This document shows, one piece after another, positions 11,647 to 22,375 of a stretch of DNA of 64,000 nt (the stretch's first letter is position 1; each line of letters starts with the position of its first letter). The stretch is from Brachypterus glaber (taxonomy: Eukaryota > Arthropoda > Insecta > Coleoptera > Kateretidae). Made by a program: the position numbers and the translations under genes. The notes under the pieces are model-generated. The model worked only from the letters and a program-made list of their open reading frames with translations, searched no databases and was not told where the DNA came from. The stretch is from contig OY294044.1 in assembly GCA_958510825.1 (NCBI GenBank), forward strand, positions 44,181,851 to 44,245,850, written 5' to 3'.

Positions 11647-12798
11647 ATATCGTCGTGTTACCTTAACTACCTCGTATCTCCAATAATTCGATTTTCGTTT
11701 TTTTGCAGTAATCAATTCTGTACATGATTAGTAATGACCTAAACAAAGTCCTAATTTAAAATTCCAATTGGTTTATAAGTTATGTGAAACTAATTACCTC
11801 GTATCTCCTTTACTACTTAAAATAAATAACTGTAACTACCTCCTATCTCCAATATTAGGCCTAGCAAATAAGGAGTTTCCCGTAGGTGAAAATATCTAAG
11901 ATAAAACTTTGCATACTTATGTATTTGGATGCGGAAAATATATTGGTGAAGCAAAAAAAGACCACCCCTCCATCTCACCCCAGTGGTGAAAAATATCCCT
12001 TTTATCGTTTTTTTTTTCTTAAAATGTTTATAAAATTTATATCTAGGGGCTTCAAAGGTCGCTTAAGCTAAATTTTATAAAAAAAAAACGTTAATCCACC
12101 CCCGGCTTACGGGGTGTACTTTTTTTTAAATATTTACAATATTTTCGTGTAAATTTGTATGTGGGGGTTTTCGAGGTAGCTTAAATTGAATCTGATAATT
12201 AAAATTTTCTAACTCCACCCTAAGGGGGAGGAGGTGACTATTCCCCCCCAGGGGGAGGGTTTGGTACAATTCCCCCCCCCCCCCCGGGGGTGGAGTTGGA
12301 ACTTTTTTATTATGAGATTTAGTTTTAGCTACCTCAAAAGCCCCTATATACCAACTTTTACAAAAATATTGTAAACATTTTAAAATAATCACCCCCACGG
12401 GAGAAGTTAGAAAAAAAATCCTCATCAGATTCAGTTAAAGCAACCTGAAAAACCCCAATATACTATTTTTTACTAAAATATTGTAAATATTTAAAAATTA
12501 CATGCCTCAAATATTTCACAGTTTTTAATTGAGCAACCTCGTATCTCCAGTACAGGGTTACGACTTGGAAATAATAGTTACTGTAACTAACTCGTATCTC
12601 CATAATTCTAATTTTTGACTTACGTTACTAATAATTTTGTAATCTTTTATGCTTGAAGGGTCCACAAGAAATAACTACACTTATATTTGTCTATAATACA
12701 ATAAAAAAAATAAGAATTTTAAAGTTAACCGGTTTTTTGTGTCCCCTAAAAACCTGTCAATTTGGAGATACGAGGTAGTTAAGGTAACACGACGATAT
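11647..12798. mobile_element. 1.15-kb DNA element with near-perfect 37-bp ends and reiterated subterminal motifs
   Basis: The left end starts ATATCGTCGTGTTACCTTAA at 11647 and the right end is its complement finishing at 12798. The first 37 bp show no visible mismatch. ATAT may be a target duplication rather than element sequence. The motif CTACCTCGTATCTCC or close variants recurs near 11669, 11796, 11837, 12536 and 12590, plus inverted in the right terminus near 12762. Such reiterated subterminal motifs are typical transposase-binding arrays. The interior (12080-12430) has opposed C- and G-run blocks including a run of 15 C. The short open frames here are not credible genes. Confidence 0.75.
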
Positions 12799-13158
12799 TC
12801 AGTTTAATTTATGTATGTAAAATTACAATATTATGTTAAGTAAATTTCAGATGAGGCCATGTGGTCACTCTTGATATTAACTTTACGTCTTTTAAAACTC
12901 ATCAAGAAAAAATCGCAACTTCAAGTTTTGTTTCGCCCTTAAGCTTTGAAAAAAAAAATAGCAGCATTCTTGGTAAATTTTCAGAAGAAAAATACGTTTT
13001 CACAGCATGTACCTAATTTTACAGTTCTTTTCTATATAAAATTTATGTGAAATTACATAGATTTTTCCACCACAATATATGATTTTTTGTTTAGTGATTA
13101 TTAATAATTACTTAACAAAAAGTCTGTTAGATAAATAAATATTTGAATAATTTAAATA
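12799..13158. other. No gene recognised
   Basis: AT-rich DNA downstream, in fringe orientation, of the fringe exon; presumably intronic. No structure was recognised. Confidence 0.5.
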
Positions 13159-13280
13159 CAGTAGTGTCGCGATAATCCGAATCTTTGATAATCCGAATAA
13201 TGCGGTAATCCGAAGGATAAAATTCGGAATACAAAGTAGATGTACATTACGGTCCGAATTCCATCGTTCGGATTACCGTA
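13159..13280. mobile_element. pogo/Tigger-like terminal fragment
   Basis: It begins CAGTAGTGTCGCGATAATCC after a TA. This closely follows the terminal consensus of pogo-class elements (CAGT..., TCTCG-like, then A-T-rich ATCCGAA). ATCCGAA recurs three times on this strand and once inverted near 13270. Only about 120 bp is present, so this is a relic or a very short MITE. Confidence 0.5.
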
Positions 13281-13409
13281 TAATTATTTATTTGTTATAA
13301 AATAAAAACTTTAAGTAAGTTATTGAGAAAAATAATCGACCTTAAAGTCAGCTGCATAATACAAGTCGCAAAAACACATCAAAGAAAAATTTCTCTTTCT
13401 AAAACTTAC

Positions 13410-13557
13410 CGATTTTTTGTCCTTATTAATAATTTCTAAGGGCGCTTGAATGCTAGGCTTTCCCAAATACCAATCTTCCCGGGAATTATAGTCTCCTAGG
13501 AATCGCACCAGACGCGGAACGTTGACGTAGTTATCATCGTCAAAGTGACAAAACCAT
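13410..13557 (-). CDS. fng: Internal exon of Fringe glycosyltransferase
   Basis: Fringe is a Golgi beta-1,3-N-acetylglucosaminyltransferase that extends O-fucose on Notch EGF repeats and so tunes Notch-ligand signalling. The exon encodes 49 codons starting WFCHFDDDNYVNVPRLVRFL and including DWYLGKPSIQAPLEI, a close match to insect Fringe around the metal-binding DDD motif. It is bounded on the minus strand by a pyrimidine tract plus AG (13559-13558) and a consensus GGTAAGT donor (13410-13404). The first base completes a codon begun in the preceding exon, and the last codon is complete. The full enzyme is several times longer. The exons for the N-terminal part and for the following ATGGAGFC-type region were not found, so large introns or exons outside the window are implied. 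A pogo-like fragment lies about 130 bp into the downstream intron. Confidence 0.88.
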
Positions 13558-15019
13558 CTGGAACAAAAAAGCAAATTGAAATCGAGCACTAAGAACGAAA
13601 AAGAAACGTTATTACCAATGGTCGGATCGAAGTATTCATTTACCAGGGGCACGCAAAAATTAAATTAAAAAAAAAAAAAACTAATTTTTAAGTAAATAAG
13701 TAGAAATAAACATTTGAAATTATGTTTCATTAATGGATCTGTCATGTTGACGTTGTTATTGCAAGGTCACTTGGATTCTGAACAAAAAAACTGTTTAAAA
13801 AAAAATAAAAATAAATATTTTTATTGTTTTAAAACAATATTTCTATTCTCGAAACCACCCATGACATATTTCAAACGTAGACTGCTTCGCAGTATTTTTT
13901 GTTTTAACATTCTCCTCTTCAATAGCTGTAAGCAACCGCATCGAGAACATATTGACAATATTTTTTTTGACCCTTATCCTACTAGTTTATTTTTTTAGCG
14001 GTTTAAAAATTCCGTATGGGTGGATTTAACTCCACCCCACCCACACTTAACGTTATACAAATATTTATAATTTTAGATATACGTATACAGTGTATACGTA
14101 TACTATACACGATATAAAATATTGGTTTTCTTAAATAATTTTTTTCTCGTTTTTTTCATTGTATGTTATTTTATTTGGATAAATAAAGTTGTTTTTTGTG
14201 TTTTGAACAAAGATTTATTTTTTCTTGTAAACATGAATTCTATTGAATCGAATTTTGTATTTCTTTAAAACGATAAAATAAAAATATAATTTTTATATTT
14301 CTATTAAAATGTTAGTATAATAATCTAAACAAATTATTATTTTAAGAAAAAACACAACGTTTTTTTATATAATTTTTTTAAGTTTGGGGTAGATTACACC
14401 CCACCACACACGCGATGTTATAATTTTTCACCACGCTCGGTTAAATGAGAGTTTTGGGCTAAATGAGAAAAACATGTTTTTGTTTAAAAAAAGTACAAAA
14501 TGATGAAAAGAAATGATCAAAAATTGTGTACCAAGTTTATCAAGTTTACCATGGTAAAATAAAAAATAGATGTTATTATAGTTTTTTTTTTGTGACGTCA
14601 GCCGGAATAGCTGTAAACTTGACTATACAGGTGTACATAGTAAAAATGGATGTAAAATATAAAATATGAAGTAAACTTTTTCTAAACGTTTACACAATAA
14701 TTTCAATTTTATGCAATTTAATTTCTGTCAATTTACAGTAGCTATAGTGTTACTTTCATTTTACTATTTCCAGTTTAAATCAATCAAAAAAATAAACGGA
14801 TATCTCGCTAAACTTCGCCAGACATTCAAAACTATTAAATCAAAAATAAAGAACAAAATTCATTATGTTCTTAGTCCTAGTTTGTAATACGAACCCAGAG
14901 AACTTTTTATAACTTTCTACGTGCATTTTATTTTTAGTTTTTAGTCTTTTATCTTGTAACGAACGTCTTTTTATGTCGGATAAAGTGCCATCCTAAGGGC
15001 AGAAAATGTATCTACACAA
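13558..15019. other. No gene; presumed fringe intron upstream side
   Basis: AT-rich. At 14079-14102 a hairpin has arms ATACGTATAC and GTATACGTAT. At about 14594 GTGACGTCAGCCGGAATAGC starts a roughly 45-bp segment that recurs in diverged form near 59656, suggesting a shared repeat. No preceding fringe exon was recognised. Confidence 0.45.
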
Positions 15020-15302
15020 ATATAATAGTAATTATATATCAAGGTAGTATACTAGGCTTTTCTGCCGTGGTTTATAAATTGTTTTTTTCACTAAGTAGTG
15101 AAAAAAACAAGTACTTAATCAATAAAATTTGCTCAAATAAATATTTTAAACTGACTTTTAAATTTTGATTGATTATAATTATAATTTTAATTAATTATAT
15201 TTAATGTTTTACCCATTAGTTATTAAAAGCTATTTTCTTGAGTTAAAATAGCAAAAATTGCACAAATAACTGAAACTTCTAAAGGGACAGAAATCTTTAA
15301 CT
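15020..15302 (+). repeat. Dispersed repeat, copy A
   Basis: It runs from ATAATAGTAATTATATATCA through a segment containing AAAATTGCACAAATAACTGA to about 15302. It matches 16662-17078 in the same orientation, with indels. It contains a small hairpin TTTTTTTCACT/AGTGAAAAAAA near 15085-15110. Non-coding, family unknown. Confidence 0.55.
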
Positions 15303-15351
15303 ACTAGTAATTTTGATAAATTAAAAATTCCTGTTCCTATAAATTGTACGT

Positions 15352-15535
15352 CATTCACGCGCTAGTGGTACTATGTGCTTGAGACATACAAGGCTTCAAC
15401 TTGCTACCATACAAACTCTCCAGATTAGGAGAGGTAGTTGTCTACATCTAGCAATAGATGGCGCACAGTTATACATCAATTTAATGACTTTATTTTGGGA
15501 ATAAAGTTAAAAAGTTTACTCCATCAGCGTAGTGA
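15352..15535 (+). repeat. 5' portion of the hammerhead-bearing repeat family
   Basis: The segment with GGTACTATGTGCTTGAGACA, CTAGCAATAGATGGCGCACA and AATCTAATGACTTTA-like strings corresponds to the first half of the unit at 33876-34160. It stops matching after CATCAGCGTAG, so the hammerhead-like core is missing here. Confidence 0.6.
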
Positions 15536-15611
15536 GTTGACTTTCACAGTGCGACCCTGTTAAGTTTAGGTTTTTTGGAATGACGGCACAAATTTTCTTT
15601 TAATTGTTGAT

Positions 15612-16480
15612 AGACTACCCCCTCATTACATAGCACTAGTCACCTAAATCGCAGCTACTCCTTCTCGATAGATTTTTAGCTTTTTAGGTTTTTTAACTTT
15701 TTTTTTATTAATTATTAGAAAAAAGGTAAATGCAGTCTACTATTAACAATTAAAAAAAAATTGCTGGTAATTTCAAAAAACTTAAACTTCACATGTTCCC
15801 AAATTTTTGTGAAAAAATAGGGAAAGGTCTTCCGGTAGAACTTTACATAACAAACGTATGTTATGTAAACTACTAAAAGACCATTGCCTATAATATTCAA
15901 ATTTTGGGATCGTGCTGAGGGATAGTTTTCAACCAACAAATGCTCGATGAAGGCATTTCTCTGTTTTATTTGTTTAAAAATAAATATAAACAAATTGATA
16001 TATCAAATAAATTTTACTCTGTTATGTGAAGTACTATCGGGAGACCGTTCCCTATTATTTTCAAAATTTTCTCATCATGCTGAGGGGTAGATTTCAACTA
16101 ACAAATGCTAGATGACGGTATTTCTCTGTTTTGTTTGTTTAAAAATAAATATAAACAAATCGATCTACCAAATTATTTTTACCCTGTTATGTAAACTACT
16201 ACCAGGAGAGCATTTCCTATTTTTTTCAATAAATGCTCGATGACGCACAGTGCGAGTTTAGGCTTTTTGGAATGACCACCCTATTTTTTTTTAGTTGTTG
16301 ATAGTAAAGTGCCTTTACCTTCGGTACGGCACTAATAGCTAGTGTCAAAGTATTAATGAAAATTGATTTTTTTCTAATAATACCAAAAATAAAGTTAAAA
16401 AAACGAAAAAGCTTAAAAACTCCCCAGAAGGACCAGCTGCTATTTAGGTGACTAGTTTTATGTAATGAGAAGGTAGTCTA
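15612..16480. repeat. Large inverted repeat enclosing a satellite array
   Basis: The left arm (about 15612-15706) contains CTCATTACATAGCACTAGTC and TTTTTAGCTTTTTAGG. The right arm (about 16384-16480) is its inverted counterpart with GACTAGTTTTATGTAATGAG and AAAAAGCTTAAAAA. Two further copies of a GGNTTTTTGGAATGAC string (15570 and 16262) sit near the two ends in direct orientation. The interior is mostly the 165-bp satellite. Confidence 0.6.
15835..16245 (+). repeat. 165-bp tandem satellite, about 2.4 units
   Basis: The landmark TGCTCGATGA occurs at 15941, 16106 (as TGCTAGATGA) and 16234, and TTCTCTGTTTTRTTTGTTT follows the first two. The interval is 165 bp between the first two; the last unit is shortened. 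Units share ATAAATATAAACAAAT, a TGTTATGT segment and a GCTGAGGG segment. Confidence 0.7.
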
Positions 16481-16632
16481 CTATACTGGAAATTTAATAA
16501 AACCTGCAGTGACTCTTACCTCTGCTGTTGAGAAGCTTCGACGAGTCGCACCCGAACTGGTATGATCTTCGCCTTTTACTACACATTCTCAACTGAGTCA
16601 CTGCAGCTTTTATTGAATTTCCAGTATAGTAG
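16478..16632. repeat. 155-bp foldback element with about 38-bp arms
   Basis: The left arm CTACTATACTGGAAATTTAA... ends at a CAGTGACTC junction. The right arm GAGTCACTGCAG... ends CCAGTATAGTAG. Only a few mismatches are visible, and the roughly 80-nt unpaired loop is comparatively GC-rich. The shape parallels the hairpin at 4367-4491. Confidence 0.7.
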
Positions 16633-16661
16633 GATATAATTTTACTTATTATTAACCTTAA

Positions 16662-17078
16662 TAATAGTAATTATATTCCAAGGTAAAGAAGACATTTTTT
16701 ATAGCCGAGCGTATTAAATCCCGAGCTGGGTAGTCTTCTCTACCGTAGTTTATATATTAGTTTTTTCACTACTAGCACTATTTAACTATTTTTATTTAAA
16801 TCATAAAATAAGTTATTAACAGAAATTATATTTCTTGAAATTTTCATAAAAATCAATTGACAAATGACATTTGCTCAATTAAATACTTTGAACTGACGTT
16901 TAAAAATTTATTTTTATTTTATTTTAGTTAATATTTATCTAATTATTGATTTTATTAATTGGTAAAAATTACAATTAATTATATTTAATAAATAAAAAGT
17001 TATTTAAAGCTATTTTCTTGGGTTTAGTTAGTAAAAATTGCACAAAGAACTGAAACATCTAAAGTGACAGAAATCAAT
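16662..17078 (+). repeat. Dispersed repeat, copy B
   Basis: Direct-orientation counterpart of 15020-15302. It shares ATAATAGTAATTATAT at the start and AAAATTGCACAAAGAACTGA plus AAAGTGACAGAAATC at the end. It is longer than copy A because of insertions. Confidence 0.55.
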
Positions 17079-17565
17079 TGTTTATAAAATTTACTCCTAC
17101 TAGGAAAGAAAAAATTATTATTGCTATAGGTGAAGAAAATTGATTTCACAGTCTGAAAACATGATAAATAATGGTATGTTTTAAAGCTAGTAGTAGAAAA
17201 AAATTACACATTTTGGTAAAAACCTAAAAGTTGGTTTACCTAATAACTAACACAGATTTATATTTGTAACATTATATTTCATTGTTTACCCAACTTTTAT
17301 ACTATTTTTATCAAGAAAATTATAATTTGTAACTATTTGTCAATTATCTGAAAATAACAAGAATGAATACAGGATGACCATACAGGGTAAAGAATACAAG
17401 AAAAGATCGAAAATCTTGAATATTTAAATAATTTAAGTTTAATTTGTTGTGGAGTTTATCTGTAGTTTGAATTTTCTTAATTTGTTATAAAACTGACAAA
17501 AAAATCTTTTTTTTTATATCATTTAATAAGTTTAATAAAATAAATACTGAATATACTTAAATATA
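17079..17565. other. No gene recognised
   Basis: AT-rich spacer with no visible gene or bounded repeat. Confidence 0.5.
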
Positions 17566-18211
17566 CAGGGTTATTCAGAAATAAGTTCTAGAATTTTAAG
17601 GAGTGAGTCCTCGTTCAAAAATATGAAAAAAAGATCCTATAAAGGTTGGTCCGGAAATGACGCCAATGGGAGCTGCGGCCCTTCGAAGATGGACATATTC
17701 AATGGAGAACAAAAAAAAGCACCATATAAATTTTAATACTGCAGGGCGATTCTTCATTTAAAACTAAGTAAAAAAGTATTATTCACCAAAACACCTAAAT
17801 TTAATATTAAAGTAACATTTTTAGTGGCAAAAATGTTACTTCCCCTTAATTGCATTTTGTTTGAAAACGGTTGCTACTACAGTGTTACACTATATGACAT
17901 TTTTTTATGTATTTTTACTGAAGGAATCTATATTTTTACAAAAAATCCAAAAAGAATAAACATAAAAAAGTTAAGCCTCACATATTTTGTCCGTATGCAC
18001 GCCTCTGGATAAATTAAAAAAATAAATTAACATAAACTTATTGACCTTATTAATACTAGTAAACATGCAAAAGCTCGTCACCCTAGCTTAAAGGGTACAA
18101 GAGTTATTAATTAAACACCTTATTTTTATTACAATTTTAAAGAGCCGTAGCTCCCTTAGGGCTCATTTCCGAACCTTTTAAATTTTTTGAACTTATTTCT
18201 GAATAACCCTG
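17566..18211 (-). mobile_element. 646-bp TA-flanked MITE, CAGGGTTATTC family
   Basis: Terminal inverted repeats start CAGGGTTATTCAGAAATAAG and are perfect over about 23 bp. TA flanks both ends (17564-17565 and 18212-18213). Internal landmarks shared with 21674-22356 are a TAAAGGTTGGTCCGGAAATGA-like end, a CCGTAGCTCCCTTAGGGCTC end and AAAATGTTACTTCC. Relative to those landmarks it lies in the opposite orientation to the 21.7-kb copy. The open frame at 17824-18012 has no recognisable product. It is probably a non-autonomous Tc1/mariner derivative. Confidence 0.8.
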
Positions 18212-18291
18212 TATACTGCAGTTTTTGTGTGAAGACTTTAATTAAAAACTATTGTATATTTTAATAAATAGTTTTATAATTTTATATGGTA

Positions 18292-19194
18292 GAGGAAATG
18301 CGCCTAATTTCGGATGGTTTCCAAATTTCGGATAGTAGTGTATTTAAGATACTGTCTGCAAAGGTAAACAGAAACCTACTTTTATGTGAAGCCAAAAGTC
18401 AAACTAAATCCGTCCTGTAATATGATAACGGTAGAGCTTCTCCCCTTTAAATGGCAGCACAAATCGTTTATATTGCAAATGGCAGTTTTGTGCTCAGTTG
18501 CATTATTATGCTTGTTTATTTTATAAATAATCGTTATAAAAGTTCGTGATTCTGTCTTGGGTAAGTTATGATGTTAGTTAAGTTGATCCACTATTCATAA
18601 TTAAGCAATTTGAAAACGTAAACATTCTACAAATTTTTAATCTAAAAAGCAGAAAGTTGCCTAATTTCGGATAGACCATTTTTGTGCATTTGATTCCCAA
18701 TTTCGGATATCCGCAAGGTAATTATTATTCAGGATAACCAACCATTAATTATTATTTTTATAATGATACAACAAACTAAGATAAACAATTTTGAAAAAAC
18801 GAAAATTACCTAAGATACTAAGATATTCGAAATTGGGAATCTAAAATTATAGTTCCTATAGTATTTCTTAGAAAATCGCTTAATGATTAAATTACGTCTT
18901 AAATGTGAATGAATAACAAGAAACATAAGCAATGGGATCCAGATCTACTCTTGAAAAAATTTTTTCGAATATGTCCGAAATTAGGAGCCCTTTTTCAAAT
19001 GCACAAAAATGCGCTGATTTTTTTTAACCGTGTTTTTTGGAAAAAATAAACTGTAATAAAATTGCTTTTATAATAAATCATGGTTCGCTATAATAAGTTG
19101 TATCTGGTTATATAAAAAAAATATCAAAAAGTAATACCGAGTATTAAATATTGAATACATTGTAAATGGTATCCGAAATTAGGCGACTTTCCTC
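18292..19194. mobile_element. 903-bp TA-flanked element with repeated AATTTCGGAT motifs
   Basis: The ends read GAGGAAATGCGCCTAATTTC and, inverted, GAGGAAAGTCGCCTAATTTC, with TA on both sides (18290-18291 and 19195-19196). CTAATTTCGGAT or close variants recur at the left end, near 18338, 18661 and 18700. In inverse orientation they recur near 18827, 18975 and the right end. A TTTTTGTGCATTTGA motif near 18686 is mirrored at about 18995. There is no transposase frame. Confidence 0.7.
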
Positions 19195-20066
19195 TATATT
19201 TTTAAAATTAAGAATGATTTATGTAAATAAAATGTAACACTTCTAGGTTAGTAGCCTTTGGCTAATTGGCTATTATATCTATTTCTATGTATTTTATTGC
19301 ATTTCAAATAAATCTGATGGATGTCTTGCTTTCTGACGGAAAGCTTTAAAGATTTATATGTGTACTTAAAAGCAAAAAGTTCGATTATGTGCTTATAGCA
19401 TTTGCAAACAGTACACTGATAAAAAGGTACTGAAAATTACAATATTGGTTCTGTGAAAAATACCCAACTTATTTTGAATTTTTACAGATTTATTATATTT
19501 TTACCTTTTTTTTGAAATTTTACACAAAAACTGTGATATCACTAATTAATTTTGTAATATCACTAATTAATTTTGTAATTTTTAAATATCAATCTTGTAA
19601 TTTCAAAATGTATTTTTCTAATTTAAAATCACAATTTATGTTTTGTAAAAGTATAACGTAATTTGGCAATATTCCTACTGAATTTTATGATTTTACCAAA
19701 TATATTTCGGAATCTAATATCCCAACAGCCTGGGCATGCGAGGCAAGTGCTCTTCCATGATTGATTTAATCGACTATCAAATAACATTTAGACAGGTACA
19801 CATCGCGACGCTCTACTATTTTTGAGTGTTATAACTTGTTTAATCGTGAAAATTATGTGCAGTGAATTGTCGTAAAGGTAATTTTATGCTCAAGATATAA
19901 GATAATATCTGTATAGGTGTTAGTATTTACGTATAGTCATTAAGAAAATAACATTTTGTTTTATATAGATAAATCTAATATAGTTCTTTTATGTTTATGC
20001 AATACTAGGTACAAGTCATTAGCCTAAAGCTTAAATATTTTTTTTAAGTTGTGCTTATTTTGTAAT

Positions 20067-20080
<14 letters not shown>

Positions 20081-20119
<39 letters not shown>
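20081..20119 (+). repeat. (AT)n microsatellite
   Basis: An uninterrupted AT dinucleotide run of about 19 units follows an A-rich stretch. Confidence 0.9.
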
Positions 20120-20124
<5 letters not shown>

Positions 20125-20463
20125 GATATACGTGTTTGGTGCAAAATTTATTAAACTGATTTGGCCCATTCATTTAGTAAGTTAAGCATTAAATATATAA
20201 ATATAAAATAACTTCGACTTTTTGTGTTTATTAAAAGTTTAATAAAAAATTTATTATTTGTTTTATTTAAAATATTATATATTATACATTATTCAATTTT
20301 TGATTTTAAATGCAACACTTGGCCCATTTGATGCAACTGTGTTACAACTTAAAAAATAAATAATGTTTATTTTTAAGTTATTAGTACAGTAACGTTGGTA
20401 TTTTATTTACCTTCTTACTATGCTAACAACTGAAAAATAGAAAGGTTTTGAGTTGTGACATTA

Positions 20464-20604
20464 GCTTAGTTTACACCATAGGTACAATATTTTAAGTCCA
20501 GGTACTTTTTTTCTACCTATCTCTGTTTACAGGATTTTGTACACGAAATAGGTGGATAAAAAGTATCTGGACTTAAAACATAGTACCTATGGTGTAAACT
20601 AAGC
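20464..20604. mobile_element. 141-bp near-perfect foldback MITE, CATTA duplication
   Basis: GCTTAGTTTACACCATAGGT at 20464 is mirrored by ACCTATGGTGTAAACTAAGC ending at 20604, and pairing continues for about 57 bp with few mismatches. The five bases CATTA lie on both sides (20459-20463 and 20605-20609), a plausible target-site duplication. The good preservation suggests a fairly young insertion. Confidence 0.75.
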
Positions 20605-21271
20605 CATTATTGCACCAAACGAGCGAGTTGTAAATTTACAAGGTAAATTTACTAGTGAATTTTACAAAATTTGTATCTAGTTTTTAAGGAATATATATTG
20701 TAATATTACATTTCAAAAAACTAAAAATTTAATTTTTATTCCTGAAATTTACAATAAAAAATGTGTAAAATTCAATTTATTTTTGTAAATGTTTTGTAAT
20801 TATAAAAAATCCAATTTGTATTCTGGAAATTTACAATTTACAAATTGTAAAATTTAGATATCTATTATTTAAATAAATAAACAGTATTTATTATGTAAAT
20901 TGCTTTTCACAACTTTTTTGTAATTTTCCCGAATATGTTCTGGCCACAAAATTACCCACGATACATTCGGGAATTTTACCAATTCGTTTTTACAGTGTAG
21001 TGGCTTCTGCGAAACATGTATTTTCTCACTTATACTACATAGTTTTAGGGCCTCGGCTGAAGAGATATAATGGTTCAATCAAACAAGAAGAAAAAAGTCC
21101 AATGTTTTTCTGATATTTGCCCTTCCGGGGGGTGGCCCTGGACGGTATTTTAGGAATAGTTTTACCAAAAATGTTTTTAAGTAAAATTGCCCATAATAAA
21201 GTTTTAATTTTTAAGAATTCACCAAACATGTTTATGTATTTAAAACATATATTCTGACGTTAAAAAACCTA

Positions 21272-22373
21272 CACCGATAAAAATTACACAATCACACAAT
21301 AAGTAAAATTTCACATTATTTCTGTATTTTTAAAATTTACATAATATACAATGTATCTTCACATAACTTATTATACTATATGAAATTTTGGTAGGGATTT
21401 TCTCATTAATTGTGAAAATTCTGCAATTTCTTTATATAACTTATTATGTAATTTTTAAGTTTCACATAATATATTATTTATTTTTACTTTTTTGGCGCGT
21501 TTTTCACAGAACATAACGTATTTAAGAAGATTGCCAACGTTATGTGATTTTTACAGAATATAATAATATGTTCCGTAAAATTTTATTTCACATAACTTAT
21601 TATGAAATTATACAGAATATGTTCTGGAAAACTCATAACTTAACGTTGACAATATCTTGAATATTCTTGCATACAGGGTGATCAATAACTGGCATGCCAA
21701 AATTTAAGAGATGATTCTACATCCAAAAATATAAAAAAAAATCTCCTGTAAAGGTTGGTCCGGAAATGAGACCTAAGGGAGCTACGGCCTTTCAAAATTG
21801 TAATAAAAATAAAGTTTTTAATTAATAACTCTGTTACCCTTTAAGCTAGAGCGACAAGCTTTTGCATGTATACTAGTATTAATAAGGACAATAAATTTAT
21901 GTTAATTTATTTTTAGGCGTGCCTAAACGGACAAAATATGTGAGGCTTAGCACATTTTTGCCCCAAACTTTATAATGTGTAGCTTTTTTGGATTTTTTGT
22001 AAAAAATATAGATTTTTAAATAAAAATACATAAAAAATGTCATATAGTGTAATACTGTAAGAGCAACCGTTTTCAAAAAAAATGCAATTAAGAGGAAGTA
22101 ACATTTTGTGCCAACAAAAACGTTACTTTTTAAAAGGCTATTACTCCTTTAATATTAAATTTAGGTGTTTTGGTGAAGAATAATTTTTTTAAAATTTTAT
22201 TGATGCTCTTATTTGTTCCCCATTCAGTATGTCATCTTCGAAGGGCCGTAGCTCCCTTAGGGCTCATTTCCGGACCACCCTTTCTAGAAACATTTTCTCA
22301 TTTTTTTGGATGTAAAATCACCTTAAATTTTGGCATGGCAGTTACTTATCACCCTGTATACATTTTATCAGTG
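21272..22373. mobile_element. Outer TA-flanked element (CACYGATAAAA ends) carrying a nested MITE
   Basis: CACCGATAAAA after TA (21270-21271) is mirrored by TTTTATCAGTG before TA (22374-22375). The left 400 bp contain repeated CACATAACTTATTATG-like strings. The CAGGGT element at 21674-22356 accounts for most of the rest, so only about 17 bp of the outer element remain on the right. The ends match those proposed at 19414-20997. Confidence 0.5.
21674..22356 (+). mobile_element. 683-bp TA-flanked MITE, second copy of the 17566 family
   Basis: The left end CAGGGTGATCAATAACTGGC and the right end (inverted CAGGGTGATAAGTAACTGCC) are flanked by TA (21672-21673 and 22357-22358). Subterminal CATGCCAAAATTTAAG is also mirrored. 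The interior matches 17566-18211 in opposite orientation, including GGTTGGTCCGGAAATGA, AGTAACATTTTGTG and GGGCCGTAGCTCCCTTAGGG. The terminal sequences of the two copies differ more than the interiors do. Confidence 0.8.
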
Positions 22374-22375
22374 TA

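Larger units (their letters stand above)
19414..20997. mobile_element. Possible TA-flanked element, CACTGATAAAAA ends, with later insertions
   Basis: CACTGATAAAAA after TA (19412-19413) is mirrored by TTTTTACAGTG before TA (20998-20999). Sequence next to both ends is rich in TTTTGTAATTTT-like strings. The interior holds an (AT)n run and a separate foldback element. The short, common-looking ends make the pairing tentative. Confidence 0.4.

Noticed and set aside
12126..12425. 99-codon minus-strand frame
   Set aside because: It lies wholly in the G/C-run interior of a transposable element; the proline-glycine run comes from the C homopolymer.
13320..13652. Using the whole 110-codon minus-strand frame as the fringe exon
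   Set aside because: Similarity to Fringe stops exactly at the AG acceptor and GT donor. Flanking codons are intronic in composition.
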